From Ruegeria sp. R14_0 (GTDB lineage: Bacteria > Pseudomonadota > Alphaproteobacteria > Rhodobacterales > Rhodobacteraceae), in the NCBI RefSeq assembly GCF_017743975.1, contig NZ_JAGHRC010000004.1, positions 434,001-498,000 of the forward strand: a DNA stretch of 64,000 nt, written 5' to 3'. Shown in pieces: positions 36,677 through 45,462 of the stretch. The notes below the pieces were generated by a model. The model was given only the letters and a program-made list of their open reading frames with translations, was not told where the DNA came from and did not search any database. The translations under genes and the position numbers were made by a program. Position 1 is the stretch's first letter, and every line of letters begins with the position of its first letter.

Positions 36677-37971
36677 TGAACACACCCGAAAACATGGAAC
36701 ACGAGGAACCGGGCACGCGGTTCTTGCTGTATCCGCAATCTCCGTTTCTCGAACCGGGCGTGCAGCCAGAACTTGTCGAGATCTCGGCCCCGCAGGGAAG
36801 TATCGGCCCTGGCCCCTCGGGGCCGCGCATGTACACCGTCAATCCGGTTGGAAAAACCACGCCCTATGGCGCTATCGTACCGGGCCCCGGTGGCCCCGGC
36901 ATGTATCTGCCGCCTTGGGATGGGTACATTCAGCCCCCTGCCATGCCAGATGAGTTGGGGAACTTCTTTCATATCGCGCCCGATGATCCGTCATTCGAGG
37001 CCGCTCATCTGTTCGGGTCGGCTCATTTCACCATGGATGTCTGGCAAGGGTATTTCGACCGCCCGATCCCCTGGCATTTCGCGCGTGACTTTGACCGGTT
37101 AGAGCTTTCTCTGCTTCCCAGCCTGGACAACGCTCATATCGGTTGGGGGTTTCTTGAAACCGGCGGCACGCATGAACATGGCGATGAATACCGTCCCTAC
37201 AGTCTGAACTTTGATGTCGTTGCTCATGAGATTGGTCATGCCATCATTTACAGCGTGATCGGTATGCCTTCGGACGGGGACGCCGGCGGAGAGTACTACG
37301 GCTTTCACGAATCCGCCGCCGATATGGTCGCGCTGTTGGCCTCTTTGCATTTTGGCTCGGTCGTCGATGCGCTGCTCGAGAATACGCGGGGCAACCTCTA
37401 TACCTTCAACCGCCTGAACCGCTTTGCGGAATTGTCGGAAAACGCCCAAATCCGCGTTGCCGCGAATACCCGATCCCTGTCAGAGTTTGCCGCCGGATGG
37501 TCCAGCGAACATGACCTGTCCGAACCATTGACCGGCGCGATGTTCGACATTTTCGTGGACATCTATCACGAACGGCTGCTGGTTCATGGCCTGATTTCGC
37601 CAGAAGAAGAGGACCTGTCAGATCAGCTGGAAGACTCACCGGATTACAGCACCATGATGCAGGGGATTTTCGACGCGCGTTACGCAGAAAACCCTGACGG
37701 TTTCCGGATCGCCTTGCTTGAGGCGCGCGATTTTCTGGGCACTTATCTGGCCGACACGTGGGAGCGGCTGGATGCCGATATGCTCAGCTATTTCGGTGTG
37801 GAAAAAGCCCTGCTGACAGTCGACCAGGAAATCACGGGTGGAGCCTTTCGCAACATCATCGAAGGCAACTTCCGCATGCGCGATATTGGCCTGACAACCG
37901 CCGGTCCTCGCCTGCCCGACGCGGACGAAGACAGCCATTCAAATTCAGTCCGGACGCAAGTGCCAGGTTGA
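36673..37971 (+). CDS. Uncharacterised HExxH zinc metallopeptidase of the YcaO-TfuA locus
   Basis: Protein of 432 residues without signal peptide. The zinc motif is VVAHEIGHAIIY (near 180) and a likely third ligand is the Glu of GFHESAADMVALL (near 213), a gluzincin arrangement. EPLTGAMFDIFVDIYHERL (near 284) resembles the C-terminal part of thermolysin-like enzymes. The N-terminus has two similar Gly-Pro stretches, GPGPSGPRMY and VPGPGGPGMY, each ending in Met-Tyr, about 28 residues apart. I do not recognise a named family. The 4-bp overlap with the TfuA gene argues that it acts in the same process, possibly cutting a modified precursor. Confidence 0.78.
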   Translation: MMNTPENMEHEEPGTRFLLYPQSPFLEPGVQPELVEISAPQGSIGPGPSGPRMYTVNPVGKTTPYGAIVPGPGGPGMYLPPWDGYIQPPAMPDELGNFFHIAPDDPSFEAAHLFGSAHFTMDVWQGYFDRPIPWHFARDFDRLELSLLPSLDNAHIGWGFLETGGTHEHGDEYRPYSLNFDVVAHEIGHAIIYSVIGMPSDGDAGGEYYGFHESAADMVALLASLHFGSVVDALLENTRGNLYTFNRLNRFAELSENAQIRVAANTRSLSEFAAGWSSEHDLSEPLTGAMFDIFVDIYHERLLVHGLISPEEEDLSDQLEDSPDYSTMMQGIFDARYAENPDGFRIALLEARDFLGTYLADTWERLDADMLSYFGVEKALLTVDQEITGGAFRNIIEGNFRMRDIGLTTAGPRLPDADEDSHSNSVRTQVPG

Positions 37972-38122
37972 GGCGCAAAGTCCTTTATTTTTAAACGGTT
38001 TTATGGCATGCAATCTGGGGGTGATTTTTGGAATTCATTTGCTCGAGTTTCTAGGTCGAGTTTGATTTGAGGGGGAGATGAGGAAGCTGGCTTCGTCGAT
38101 CCCGTAATTGGGAGAGAATGTT

Positions 38123-38707
38123 ATGTCTGAATCCTTGCTCAGTTTTTCAGAAGTGTTGATTTATGGCCGTGTACTAGAAGATTTGGAATACAATCGTATT
38201 CCTTCCAAAGCCAGAGGCGACAACAAACATCTGGATCAACAATTCGGCGTGGCCAAGGACGCAAAGGGCAAGAAGGGGCCACGCTTCGCCAAGATTTATG
38301 CCTTCGCGTTTGAGGGCACGTATTATGACCTGCCCGAGCCGGTAATTTTTCTCGTACATGACGAAGGGGACGAGGTCGCCAAGCCTAATGTACCTGCCGA
38401 CAACGCCTCTCGTGCACCCAAGGAACCGGGCATTGGTGGCGTAGCGGCAGCTGATTACCAGATGGCCGACGATATTCGGGTCTGGCGCTATGACAAAGCC
38501 GATCAAACCATGCGTATGGATGTAATGACCGGGCAGTTCGAACAAGTCCTGTTGGACATCTATTTCGGCTTCGACAGCCCGGCGATCAGCGGTGCGAAGG
38601 TCTCAGGCGCCAAGGTCAGTGGCGCGAAAGTCTCTGGAGCCAAGGTCAGCGGTGCAAAAGTAAGTGGCGCAAAAGTCAGCGGAGCAAAAGTGCGCGGCGG
38701 CGATTGA
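38123..38707 (+). CDS. Small protein with seven C-terminal SGAKV repeats (candidate modification substrate)
   Basis: Protein of 194 residues; the ATG at 38123 has GGGAGAG eight bases upstream (a TTG at 38108 is in frame). Residues 1-155 are an unrecognised, Cys-free, mixed charged domain (SFSEVLIYGRVLEDLEYNR ... VWRYDKADQTMRMDVMTGQF). The end is SGAKV repeated seven times without a break, then RGGD. The repeats use different synonymous codons. AKVSG also fits a loose pentapeptide-repeat pattern (A-x-L/V-S-G), but seven units are under two turns of such a helix. It stands 151 bp after the metallopeptidase gene and ends at a strong terminator, so it is the likely client of YcaO-TfuA. No signal peptide. 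Confidence 0.8.
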   Translation: MSESLLSFSEVLIYGRVLEDLEYNRIPSKARGDNKHLDQQFGVAKDAKGKKGPRFAKIYAFAFEGTYYDLPEPVIFLVHDEGDEVAKPNVPADNASRAPKEPGIGGVAAADYQMADDIRVWRYDKADQTMRMDVMTGQFEQVLLDIYFGFDSPAISGAKVSGAKVSGAKVSGAKVSGAKVSGAKVSGAKVRGGD

Positions 38708-38730
38708 ACCCAGCTTGCACAAGGTTCTTT

Positions 38731-38757
38731 AGGGGCACCCGCCATGGTGCCCCTTTT
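38731..38757. terminator. Strong intrinsic terminator after the SGAKV gene
   Basis: GGGGCACC and GGTGCCCC pair around a CGCCAT loop and are followed by TTTTCT; an A-T pair extends the stem to 9 bp. It lies 24 bp after the repeat-protein stop and directly before the stop of the convergent cyclase gene, so it can serve both directions. Confidence 0.85.
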
Positions 38758-38760
38758 CTG

Positions 38761-40536
38761 TTAGAACCCAGCCTTTTTCAGACCTTCGACAAAGTGCTGG
38801 GTATCCTCTTCTAACCGATCCGGCTGAATGGTCGCCCACCTCTCTAACGAAAAGTTCGGATGCGCTTCGCGGTGCTTTTCTCGGATCAGGCCGGCCATGT
38901 CCGTTTTACCCAGCTGAGCATAGCTGGCTGCCAGCATGCGCTGCCCTTCGGTCGGGTTATTCATCTTGTTGACGGTCTCGATCACGTCATCATAGCGTCT
39001 GAGATTGTAATACGCCCCGCCCAGATGCCACAAATATTGATCCGGGAAATACGGGTTCAAGCGCATCGCCTGTTGAAGGTGTGTAATCGCCGTTTCGTTG
39101 TCACCGGAATGTGCAAGCGCGTCAGCGTAGTCCGAATGCATATCCGCATCGTTGGGGTTCAGGGCCAGCGCCCTTTCATAAGACTGAATCGCTGCGTCAT
39201 GCTCTTTGCGGTACAGATGCACATAGCCCAACTCGCCGAAGCCCCGCGCGTCGGTCGGGTCAAGCTCAATCGCCCGCTGTGCCAGTGTCAGCGCTTTGTC
39301 TAACGCTTGCGACGGATCTTCGGCCCAGGAATAACGCCAGTCGATGTTCAAGGTCCGGGAAAGGGCCGCAGCGGCGCGGGCATACCTTTCATCCCGTTCA
39401 AGGGCGGATTGGTAAAAGTTCTGCGCTTTGCGATTGTCGTTGCGCGTGTACTTGAAGATATGATGCTGGCCTTGCAAAACCGAGCCGTAGGCTTCGAGGT
39501 CGGCTGGAATGGACTGGATCATCCGTTGTTTTTCGTGCGACTCGATCATCACGGCCGTTGCGGCAACGATGCATTCTGTAACCTCATCCAGAATGTCGAA
39601 AATATCGTCAATCTTGCGATCAAACCGCTCGCCCCAAATGGTGCGTTCTGTACTGGCATCGACAAGTTCAGCAGAGATGCGAATGCGACTGGCGGAACGC
39701 CTTACGCTTCCCCGCGCAACATAGCGCACATTCAGTTTCTGGGCGGCCTCTTTCGGAGGCATCGCCTGGGTTCTGAAGAAAAACGACGAATTCCGAGCGA
39801 TGACGAACAAGTTCCGGAACTTGGACAGGTTCATAATGATGTCGTCGGTCAGGCCTTCGGCGATCCAGCTGTCGGATTCATCGCCGCCGCTGCTGCTGAA
39901 GGGCAAGATCGCCACCGACGGGGTATCTGGGCGTTCTAGAATATCCCCCTGAACATCCGGGCGCATCGTTCCGGCCATGGTTGCGCCGGCCACTTCGCTG
40001 CGCACGCAATAGATCGATACGGGGTTCAGAATGTTCTTGAGCTGTTTTGGCCCCAGAAACTCGTATCCGTACCGCAGCCGGTTGCAAACCTGATCATAGA
40101 CGGCGGAACTGACATAGAGCCGTTCCGGCTCGGCGATCTCTTGAAGCCGAGCTGCGATATTGACGTTGTCACCGTGAATTCCGCGTTCATCGATCAGAAT
40201 CTCGCCCAAATGGACCCCGGCCCGGAATTTGATTCGCTGATCCTGTGCCCGTGTTTTGTTGTGGTCACTTGCGATCTGGTGCAGTTCGACGCCAAATTCT
40301 ACCGCGCTGGTGGCGGTTTCGAACAGTGCCAATATCCCGTCGCCACGGACCTCAACCACACGTCCTTGGTACTTTGCACATGATGTTTCCAGTAAAGAAA
40401 TAAGTGATTTCAAAGTGTTGTATGTATCCAGCTCATTTTCACTCATGAGCCGCGAGTATCCGACGACATCCGCGAACAAGACTGCGCCCAGCCTTTGGGT
40501 GATCGGAAAGTTGGGAACAGTGGTATTCACAAGCAA
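38761..40536 (-). CDS. Class III adenylate/guanylate cyclase with TPR domain
   Basis: Cytoplasmic protein of 591 residues. Residues 15-185 are a class III cyclase domain: AVLFADVVGYSRLMSENE holds the first metal Asp, VRGDGILALFE the second, and HGDNVNIAARLQ is the usual closing region. A TolB-like segment follows (SVAILPFSSSGGDES near 200; ARGSVRRSASRIRISAELVD near 280). The last 200 residues are TPR repeats (ARAAAALSRTL, ARGFGELGYVHLYRKEHDAA, ADMHSDYADALAHSGDNETA). This cyclase-TolB-TPR architecture is common in rhizobia and roseobacters. It is probably a cAMP-signalling sensor; the stimulus is unknown. Confidence 0.92.
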   Translation of the reverse strand: MLVNTTVPNFPITQRLGAVLFADVVGYSRLMSENELDTYNTLKSLISLLETSCAKYQGRVVEVRGDGILALFETATSAVEFGVELHQIASDHNKTRAQDQRIKFRAGVHLGEILIDERGIHGDNVNIAARLQEIAEPERLYVSSAVYDQVCNRLRYGYEFLGPKQLKNILNPVSIYCVRSEVAGATMAGTMRPDVQGDILERPDTPSVAILPFSSSGGDESDSWIAEGLTDDIIMNLSKFRNLFVIARNSSFFFRTQAMPPKEAAQKLNVRYVARGSVRRSASRIRISAELVDASTERTIWGERFDRKIDDIFDILDEVTECIVAATAVMIESHEKQRMIQSIPADLEAYGSVLQGQHHIFKYTRNDNRKAQNFYQSALERDERYARAAAALSRTLNIDWRYSWAEDPSQALDKALTLAQRAIELDPTDARGFGELGYVHLYRKEHDAAIQSYERALALNPNDADMHSDYADALAHSGDNETAITHLQQAMRLNPYFPDQYLWHLGGAYYNLRRYDDVIETVNKMNNPTEGQRMLAASYAQLGKTDMAGLIREKHREAHPNFSLERWATIQPDRLEEDTQHFVEGLKKAGF

Positions 40537-40624
40537 TGCTCTTTTTTCGGACTCAAGTCGGAACCGTCTTCAACATATAACAAAAATTGCTTTTGACGAC
40601 CGAGACCCTTGTAACCTAATTTCA

Positions 40625-41266
40625 TCAATTGTCTGCGATCTTTGGCGGCCATGACCACGCGGCACAATCGGTTGGGCCTAGGGAGACAACCGTTTTTGCG
40701 TCCAGCTCCTGCCCCAACACCTCACGATGCGCCATCCAATCATCCCGCAGGATACCCACGACGACCATGTCGTGAAACTGTCCTTCGGCGAACCAGGCTT
40801 GCCGCATTGTCCCTTCGATCTGGCATCCAATTTTAGCTACCAGATCCCGGCTGTGGTGATTATCCAAACGGTAATACGACGTTATCCTGTTCAGCCCCAA
40901 TTGCCGGAACGCAAGGTCCAGCAGCAGAGCGGCTGCCCGAATTCCCACCCCGGATCTGCGAACAGCTTTGTCGACAAAGACTGCAACCACAGCGTCTCGG
41001 TTGATACTGGAAATCGAGTCAAGACCGGCCAACCCGACCACTTGACCAGCGCTGGATTCCACCACAAACCAACACTGCCGACTGGCATCGGGCGCTGCAA
41101 ACGCGTCTTTCCACCATTCCTCTGCATGGGCCTGATTAAGTGGCACGCGCGTGGTTCGGTCAAACCTCGCAAGGTCTTCCACATCCTGAAACCAAGGAAG
41201 GACCGCGTCCAAATCGGACCGTTCCATCGGACGCAGCTTATACGTGCTTTTTGTGTTGCCGGTCAC
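40625..41266 (-). CDS. GNAT N-acetyltransferase, RimJ/RimL type
   Basis: Acetyl-CoA-dependent acyltransferase of 213 residues. The RimJ/RimL pattern is clear: KLRPMERSDLDAVLPWFQD at the start, VGLAGLDSISSINRDAVVAV in the middle, RRSGVGIRAAALLLDLAF as the CoA pyrophosphate loop, and LGLNRITSYYRLDNHHSRDL. Substrates in this group range from ribosomal proteins to amino-acid-type toxins, so none is assigned. It stands alone between the cyclase and aldehyde dehydrogenase genes. Confidence 0.88.
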   Translation of the reverse strand: MTGNTKSTYKLRPMERSDLDAVLPWFQDVEDLARFDRTTRVPLNQAHAEEWWKDAFAAPDASRQCWFVVESSAGQVVGLAGLDSISSINRDAVVAVFVDKAVRRSGVGIRAAALLLDLAFRQLGLNRITSYYRLDNHHSRDLVAKIGCQIEGTMRQAWFAEGQFHDMVVVGILRDDWMAHREVLGQELDAKTVVSLGPTDCAAWSWPPKIADN

Positions 41267-41493
41267 TTGAAATGCTACCTTTGAAAGAAATCGCTAAAAT
41301 CTGCCCGGACCCTAGCACAAAAATCCCGAAATTACGAAATGAGATTACGTCCTGTCCGACAAACAAAACGACTGCTCCTCAAACAACGGTGCTCTGCCAC
41401 AACGGGCGCCTCTCTCACGGTTGGCACGTGGGCCAGATGTTTTGGGCTGTGCCCTGGGCTGCTTTAAATGCCTCTGTGGGCTGGCCCGGCCTG

Positions 41494-42942
41494 CTACTCG
41501 GGCCAAGGAAGCGAATAGGTTTTGACGTTAGTGAAGAACTTCATCGCTTCGATCACGCCCTCTTTGACGCCATTCCCGCTGTCCTTGATGCCTCCAAACG
41601 GGGACATTTCAATCCTGTAACCGGGCTGTTCCCAGATGTTGCAGGTTCCAACCTTCAGCCCATTGATGAATGCAATCGCACGGTTCAGATCGTTTGTGCA
41701 TACGCCAGCCGACAGCCCAAATGCAGTACCGTTTGAGATCGCAATGACCTGCGCATCGTCATCCGGCACCCGCACGATTGGCACGATGGGACCAAAAGTC
41801 TCTTCCATTACTAACTCGCTGTCATGGGGCACCTTGTCGACGACGATGGGGGGCAACAAGGCGCCTTTTCGACCGGGATGATACAGAACCTCTGCGCCCT
41901 CTTCAGTCGCCATCAGAACACGCTTTTCGAACAATTCGGCGGCTTGATCATGTATGACGCAACCCAGTTGCGTTTCTGGGTCCTGTGGGTCTCCGAACCG
42001 AATTTCCCTGGCTTTCTCTAGAACACGTGGAACGAATACGTCCGCCACACTGTCCTGCACCAAAATGCGCTTGATCGCAGTGCAGCGTTGACCCGAATTG
42101 CCGGTGGCCCCGGCCACGGCAATTGTGGCGGCTTTGTCCAGATCGGCGTCGCTCAGGTCGTTTAGCACGATCAGAGGGTCATTGCCCCCCAGCTCCAGGG
42201 CCTGGCGTTTGTATCCCGCTTTTGAGGCGATCATCTTGCCGACCGGCACCCCACCGGTGAAAGTTATGATGTCGATATGCTCATTGGTGATCATCTCATC
42301 CCCAATGTCCTGTGGCCAGCCGGTGACAACCTGGAACATCTCGGGTGGCAGCCCGGCCTCGTACAGGATATCGGCCAACGTCAACGCGGTCAGCGGCGTC
42401 AGTTCGGTCGGCTTGCAAACCATGCAGTTGTTTGTTGCGATCGCAGGCGCAATCTTGTGCGCGACCATGTTGAGAGGATGGTTGAAAGGTGTGATTGCGC
42501 TGATGGCGGTCACGGGCTCGCGCTTGGTGAAGATCTTTCGCGCCTTGCCATTGTGTGTCAGATCGCAGGAGAAGACCTCGCCATCATCTTTCAGGGCCTC
42601 GGCCGCCGCGAACTGAAACACGTCTTGCGCGCGCTTGGTTTCATAGATCGAATGTTGATAGCAAATGCCAAGCTCCAATGTCAGCCATTTCGCAAGATAC
42701 TCGCGCCTGTCACCAATCAACGCACCTGCACGCCGCAAAATCTCGCTACGGTCATATCGGGTCAGGCTGGACGTATAGTTCGCCGCGATTTCGAAGGCTT
42801 TGCGTGCGTGTTCGGCGTGACCAGCGGGGACCGTGCCAACAATCTCATTAGTGTATGGGTAGTGAACCGGGACAGTGGCATCGGTAAAGACGATCTTGCC
42901 GCCGATGCGCATGCCTTCGTTGCGGATGTCGGATGTGTTCAT
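41494..42942 (-). CDS. Aldehyde dehydrogenase, PhnY-like
   Basis: NAD(P)-dependent aldehyde dehydrogenase of 482 residues from the ATG at 42942; the longer frame begins with [23 protein letters not shown] (near 155), catalytic Glu in [10 protein letters not shown] (near 255) and catalytic Cys in [11 protein letters not shown] (near 288) are present. Overall pattern and closing [20 protein letters not shown] resemble phosphonoacetaldehyde dehydrogenase PhnY, but no phosphonate gene (phnA, phnW) is near. It is divergent from a GntR/FCD regulator that shares its promoter region, so its expression is probably inducible. Confidence 0.87.
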   Translation of the reverse strand: MNTSDIRNEGMRIGGKIVFTDATVPVHYPYTNEIVGTVPAGHAEHARKAFEIAANYTSSLTRYDRSEILRRAGALIGDRREYLAKWLTLELGICYQHSIYETKRAQDVFQFAAAEALKDDGEVFSCDLTHNGKARKIFTKREPVTAISAITPFNHPLNMVAHKIAPAIATNNCMVCKPTELTPLTALTLADILYEAGLPPEMFQVVTGWPQDIGDEMITNEHIDIITFTGGVPVGKMIASKAGYKRQALELGGNDPLIVLNDLSDADLDKAATIAVAGATGNSGQRCTAIKRILVQDSVADVFVPRVLEKAREIRFGDPQDPETQLGCVIHDQAAELFEKRVLMATEEGAEVLYHPGRKGALLPPIVVDKVPHDSELVMEETFGPIVPIVRVPDDDAQVIAISNGTAFGLSAGVCTNDLNRAIAFINGLKVGTCNIWEQPGYRIEMSPFGGIKDSGNGVKEGVIEAMKFFTNVKTYSLPWPE

Positions 42943-43164
42943 GTTACGGTCCGTGGTTTCCTGGTCGGGCGGGTATGCCAAGCCCAGATGACAGTTTTAC
43001 AAAACTATCCGGTTTGGCGAAGTCCAGAGCAAGTTCTTGTATCAGTCCAGAGGCAGGTGCTGTAGAACGCGCATGATTTATCTTGTCACCTCTGCCCTGC
43101 TTCAGGTTCGAAACCTCTCAAAGTTGCGAATGAATCCAACACACTTGGAAATCCGAGTTTCATT

Positions 43165-43181
43165 TTGTATTTTGGATACAA
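43165..43181. promoter_or_regulatory. 17-bp palindrome, probable GntR/FCD operator, copy 1
   Basis: TTGTATTTTGGATACAA, with perfect 6-bp arms around a 5-bp centre. It lies 25 bp before the GntR start and in the region shared with the divergent aldehyde dehydrogenase gene. The identical sequence in opposite orientation is at 46092-46108. FCD-type GntR proteins bind such short palindromes, commonly next to their own gene. Confidence 0.75.
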
Positions 43182-43206
43182 GTTTTCACCGACCGAGACC
43201 ACTCAT

Positions 43207-43887
43207 ATGCCAAGAACACGCGCGATAGCACGTCAAAGCCTGCCAGATGTCATCACAGATGACCTGCGTGAACGCATTCTGAGCGGCGAGATGGCCGAAG
43301 GCGAAACTATCCGGCAAGAGGCTCTGGCCGAGGAGTATGATGTCTCGCGCATGCCAATCCGCGAAGCGCTCAAACGGTTGGACGCCGAAGGGCTGGTTCA
43401 ACTGACAAACAATCGCGGTGCATCGGTCACCTCGCATTCCCTTTCCGAGATCGGAGAGATCTTTGACCTGCGAGTGCTTTTGGAAGTCGACGTCTTCAGA
43501 CGCGCGATCCCTCAAATGACCGAAGCGGATTTTGCGACCTGCGAGCGGCTGCTGAATGACATGGAAACGTCGTACGAAGCATATGACGTCGGCCGCTGGG
43601 GCAGTTTGAATTATGAATATCACAAGGCCCTGTACGCGGCTGCTGATCGTGGGCTGACCAATGAAATCCTGCAAAGGGTCAATCTGCAGTCCGACCGATA
43701 TGTCCGCATGCATCTGAGCGTGATGGAACAGCGCGAACCGGCCAAAAAAGACCACCGTCAGCTATTGTTGCTCGCCCGCAAGAGGCAGGTTGAGACCGCA
43801 TGTGACCTGCTGACCAAACATATTCAGCGCACCAAAGACGAGTTGCTGGAAATGGTTGTCAAAACACGTGGCGGCGAAACCAGCTGA
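43207..43887 (+). CDS. GntR-family regulator, FCD (FadR) subfamily
   Basis: Regulator of 226 residues from the ATG at 43207 (an upstream TTG in the palindrome is in frame but unlikely). The winged helix spans residues 10-75: LRERILSGEMAEGETIRQEA, SRMPIREALKRLDAEGLVQL. The helical FCD ligand domain follows, with metal-type residues in YEYHKALYAAAD and KKDHRQLLLLA. The neighbouring operator copies suggest control of the divergent aldehyde dehydrogenase and of the decayed oligopeptide operon to its right. Confidence 0.93.
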   Translation: MPRTRAIARQSLPDVITDDLRERILSGEMAEGETIRQEALAEEYDVSRMPIREALKRLDAEGLVQLTNNRGASVTSHSLSEIGEIFDLRVLLEVDVFRRAIPQMTEADFATCERLLNDMETSYEAYDVGRWGSLNYEYHKALYAAADRGLTNEILQRVNLQSDRYVRMHLSVMEQREPAKKDHRQLLLLARKRQVETACDLLTKHIQRTKDELLEMVVKTRGGETS

Positions 43888-43899
43888 AGCCTCTGTTGG

Positions 43900-44055
43900 C
43901 CCAGAGGATGCAGGAACGCGACCTTGTGATCTGTTCCGCTCAGTTCTGGCGGGGCCGCGACAGGCTTTCGTTGCTAGCCAGCACCGTTGCGCAAAAGCAC
44001 ACCCATTGCAGATATTCATCGGTGAGGGCAGCCCACCAGAAGCGAAGACATCAGC
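43900..44055 (-). pseudogene. Oligopeptide ABC transporter ATPase, C-terminal remnant
   Basis: On the minus strand SGGLPSPMNICNGCAFAQRC followed by A-x-x-x-C is the C-terminal Cys-rich signature of Opp/Dpp-type ATPases (usual form GEVPSP...GC.F..RC). Nothing of the ATPase core remains. It is separated from the permease remnant at 44112-44312 by about 55 bp, so a large deletion removed most of the permease genes and the ATPase body. Confidence 0.72.
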
Positions 44056-44111
44056 GCCGGATCAAAAACTTGCCTCGGTTCACCGCAGCGACAACGCCGC
44101 CGGCAGTCCCA

Positions 44112-44312
44112 AACGGGCTTATTGGTGACAGAGTTCTCACCCAGCTCGCCGTGCAACGCACCGAACAGACAATCCCAAAATTGCTGCAGCACGGGTTTGT
44201 TGAAACCCAGCTTTTCGCCCATTTCCTGCTAGCGGTTTTCCGATCATACCGCGTTCACCGGCCATCACGATAATCGGATCACCCGGCCGAACTCGGATGA
44301 ACATGAAAGGCA
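44112..44312 (-). pseudogene. Oligopeptide ABC transporter permease (DppB type), N-terminal remnant
   Basis: Starts directly after the M24 peptidase stop. PFMFIRVRPGDPIIVMAGER and, after a frameshift, EKLGFNKPVLQQFWDCLFGA plus LHGELGENSVTNKPV match the first cytoplasmic/periplasmic part of DppB/GsiC-type permeases (usual form IRLVPGDP ... LGL..P...Q...W...L.GDFG.S). The next 200 or so residues are missing. It is a clear remnant of the transporter once co-transcribed with the peptidase. Confidence 0.75.
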
Positions 44313-45407
44313 TCAGCGACCTATGAGTGTCAGGTCTTTGGGAAAGCTGGTCAGCGAGCGGCAACCGTCTTCGGTTACCAGAACATCATCTTCGATCCGA
44401 ACGCCGAAATTGCCCAAGTCATAGAGACCCGGTTCATTTGTCCAAACCATGCCAGCGCGCATGATCTGATCGTTCCCACGCATAATATACGGCGCTTCGT
44501 GCACGTCACGGCCCAGCCCGTGCCCTGTCTTGGTACGGATGCGGTCGGCATATGGCGATACTTCGAGAACTCCGGTCACAGCGTCGTCGATATCATGGGC
44601 GGTCACGCCCGGTCGGCAAGCTTCAAAACCAGCCAGATTGGCGCGCAGAACCGTGTCGTAGACCGCCCTGCCCTCATCCGACACCTCCTGAACGAAAAAG
44701 GTCCGCGTGATGTCAGCGGCAAACCCATGTTTGCGCGCACCAAAGTCGAACAGAAGTGCGTCGCCCGGCTTGATCTGATAATCCGCCCGCGCCTTGCCAT
44801 GTGGTCGCGCCGAGTTGTCCCCGGCCGCAACGATGGGCGAAAAGGCCAGTGAGGCCGCACCTTCGGAAAAAAGCGCCTGAACCAGCGCCTGCTCGATCTG
44901 TTTTTCCGTTTGACCGACGCGCACATCTGCAATGACACGTTCCAGAGCGCGTTCCGAAGCATCGATGGCCGCTTGCAGGGCGGCAATATCGTCGTCCGTC
45001 TTGACTATGCGCAGGCCCGAGATTTCGCGCTCACCGTCCACGATGCGCAGATCTGGCATGGCGCGGGTAAAGGCCTTGGACACAAAGACCCGCATCACCT
45101 GCCCCTCAACGGCCAGGGATTTTAGCGGCATATGCTCGGCCATGGCAGCGAATGCACCGTCATATCCGGTCTGATCCAGCCAATCGAAAACCGCGCCATC
45201 GAAGCCGACCAGATCCCATGATCCCAGTTCCAGATTAGGCACAATTGCTGCCGGGTCGCCCTGCGCCGGGATCACGACCACAAAGGGACGCTCGTGGCTC
45301 ATGAAGGGTTTTCCCAATGCGCGGGTGAAATTCGGGCCGGGCACCAGTGCCACGGCGTCTACTGACATCTCATTTGCCAGCTGACGGTACTCGGACAAAT
45401 TCGGCAT
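44313..45407 (-). CDS. M24-family metallopeptidase (Xaa-Pro dipeptidase-like)
   Basis: Cytosolic peptidase of 364 residues; ATG 45407 is chosen for the AGGAGG nine bases upstream, though the frame is open to 45446. The pita-bread fold ligands are complete: Asp in LLFDFGARKHG, Asp in AADITRTFF, His in GHGLGRDVHEAPY, Glu in TNEPGLY and Glu in RIEDDVLV. It sits inside the remains of a dipeptide ABC operon, between a broken binding-protein gene and a broken permease gene, and is the only intact gene there. The original role was probably to cleave imported Pro-containing peptides. Confidence 0.92.
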   Translation of the reverse strand: MPNLSEYRQLANEMSVDAVALVPGPNFTRALGKPFMSHERPFVVVIPAQGDPAAIVPNLELGSWDLVGFDGAVFDWLDQTGYDGAFAAMAEHMPLKSLAVEGQVMRVFVSKAFTRAMPDLRIVDGEREISGLRIVKTDDDIAALQAAIDASERALERVIADVRVGQTEKQIEQALVQALFSEGAASLAFSPIVAAGDNSARPHGKARADYQIKPGDALLFDFGARKHGFAADITRTFFVQEVSDEGRAVYDTVLRANLAGFEACRPGVTAHDIDDAVTGVLEVSPYADRIRTKTGHGLGRDVHEAPYIMRGNDQIMRAGMVWTNEPGLYDLGNFGVRIEDDVLVTEDGCRSLTSFPKDLTLIGR

Positions 45408-45432
45408 GTGCGCCGGCCTCCTAAATTGGATA

Positions 45433-45462
45433 ATCGGAGCCGCCAATTGGGGCAGCTCCGAT
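45433..45462. repeat. Inverted repeat between the broken binding-protein gene and the peptidase
   Basis: ATCGGAGC (45433-45440) and GCTCCGAT (45455-45462) with a 14-base loop. It lies directly after the pseudogene stop and before the peptidase ribosome site. It may be a processing or attenuation hairpin of the old operon; no U-tract is present. Confidence 0.45.

Noticed and set aside
38579..38695. Tandem repeat as CRISPR or simple DNA repeat
   Set aside because: The unit is 15 bp, in frame, with varied synonymous codons and no spacers; it is a protein repeat.
40537..41493. Small frames in the gaps around the GNAT gene
   Set aside because: No ribosome site, no recognisable motif, and compositions typical of shadow frames.
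41494..42942. Phosphonate degradation cluster around the PhnY-like gene
   Set aside because: No phnA, phnW, phnX or phosphonate transporter gene is adjacent; only the enzyme family resemblance remains.
45433..45462. Inverted repeat as an intrinsic terminator
   Set aside because: Large loop and no U-tract; recorded only as a repeat.
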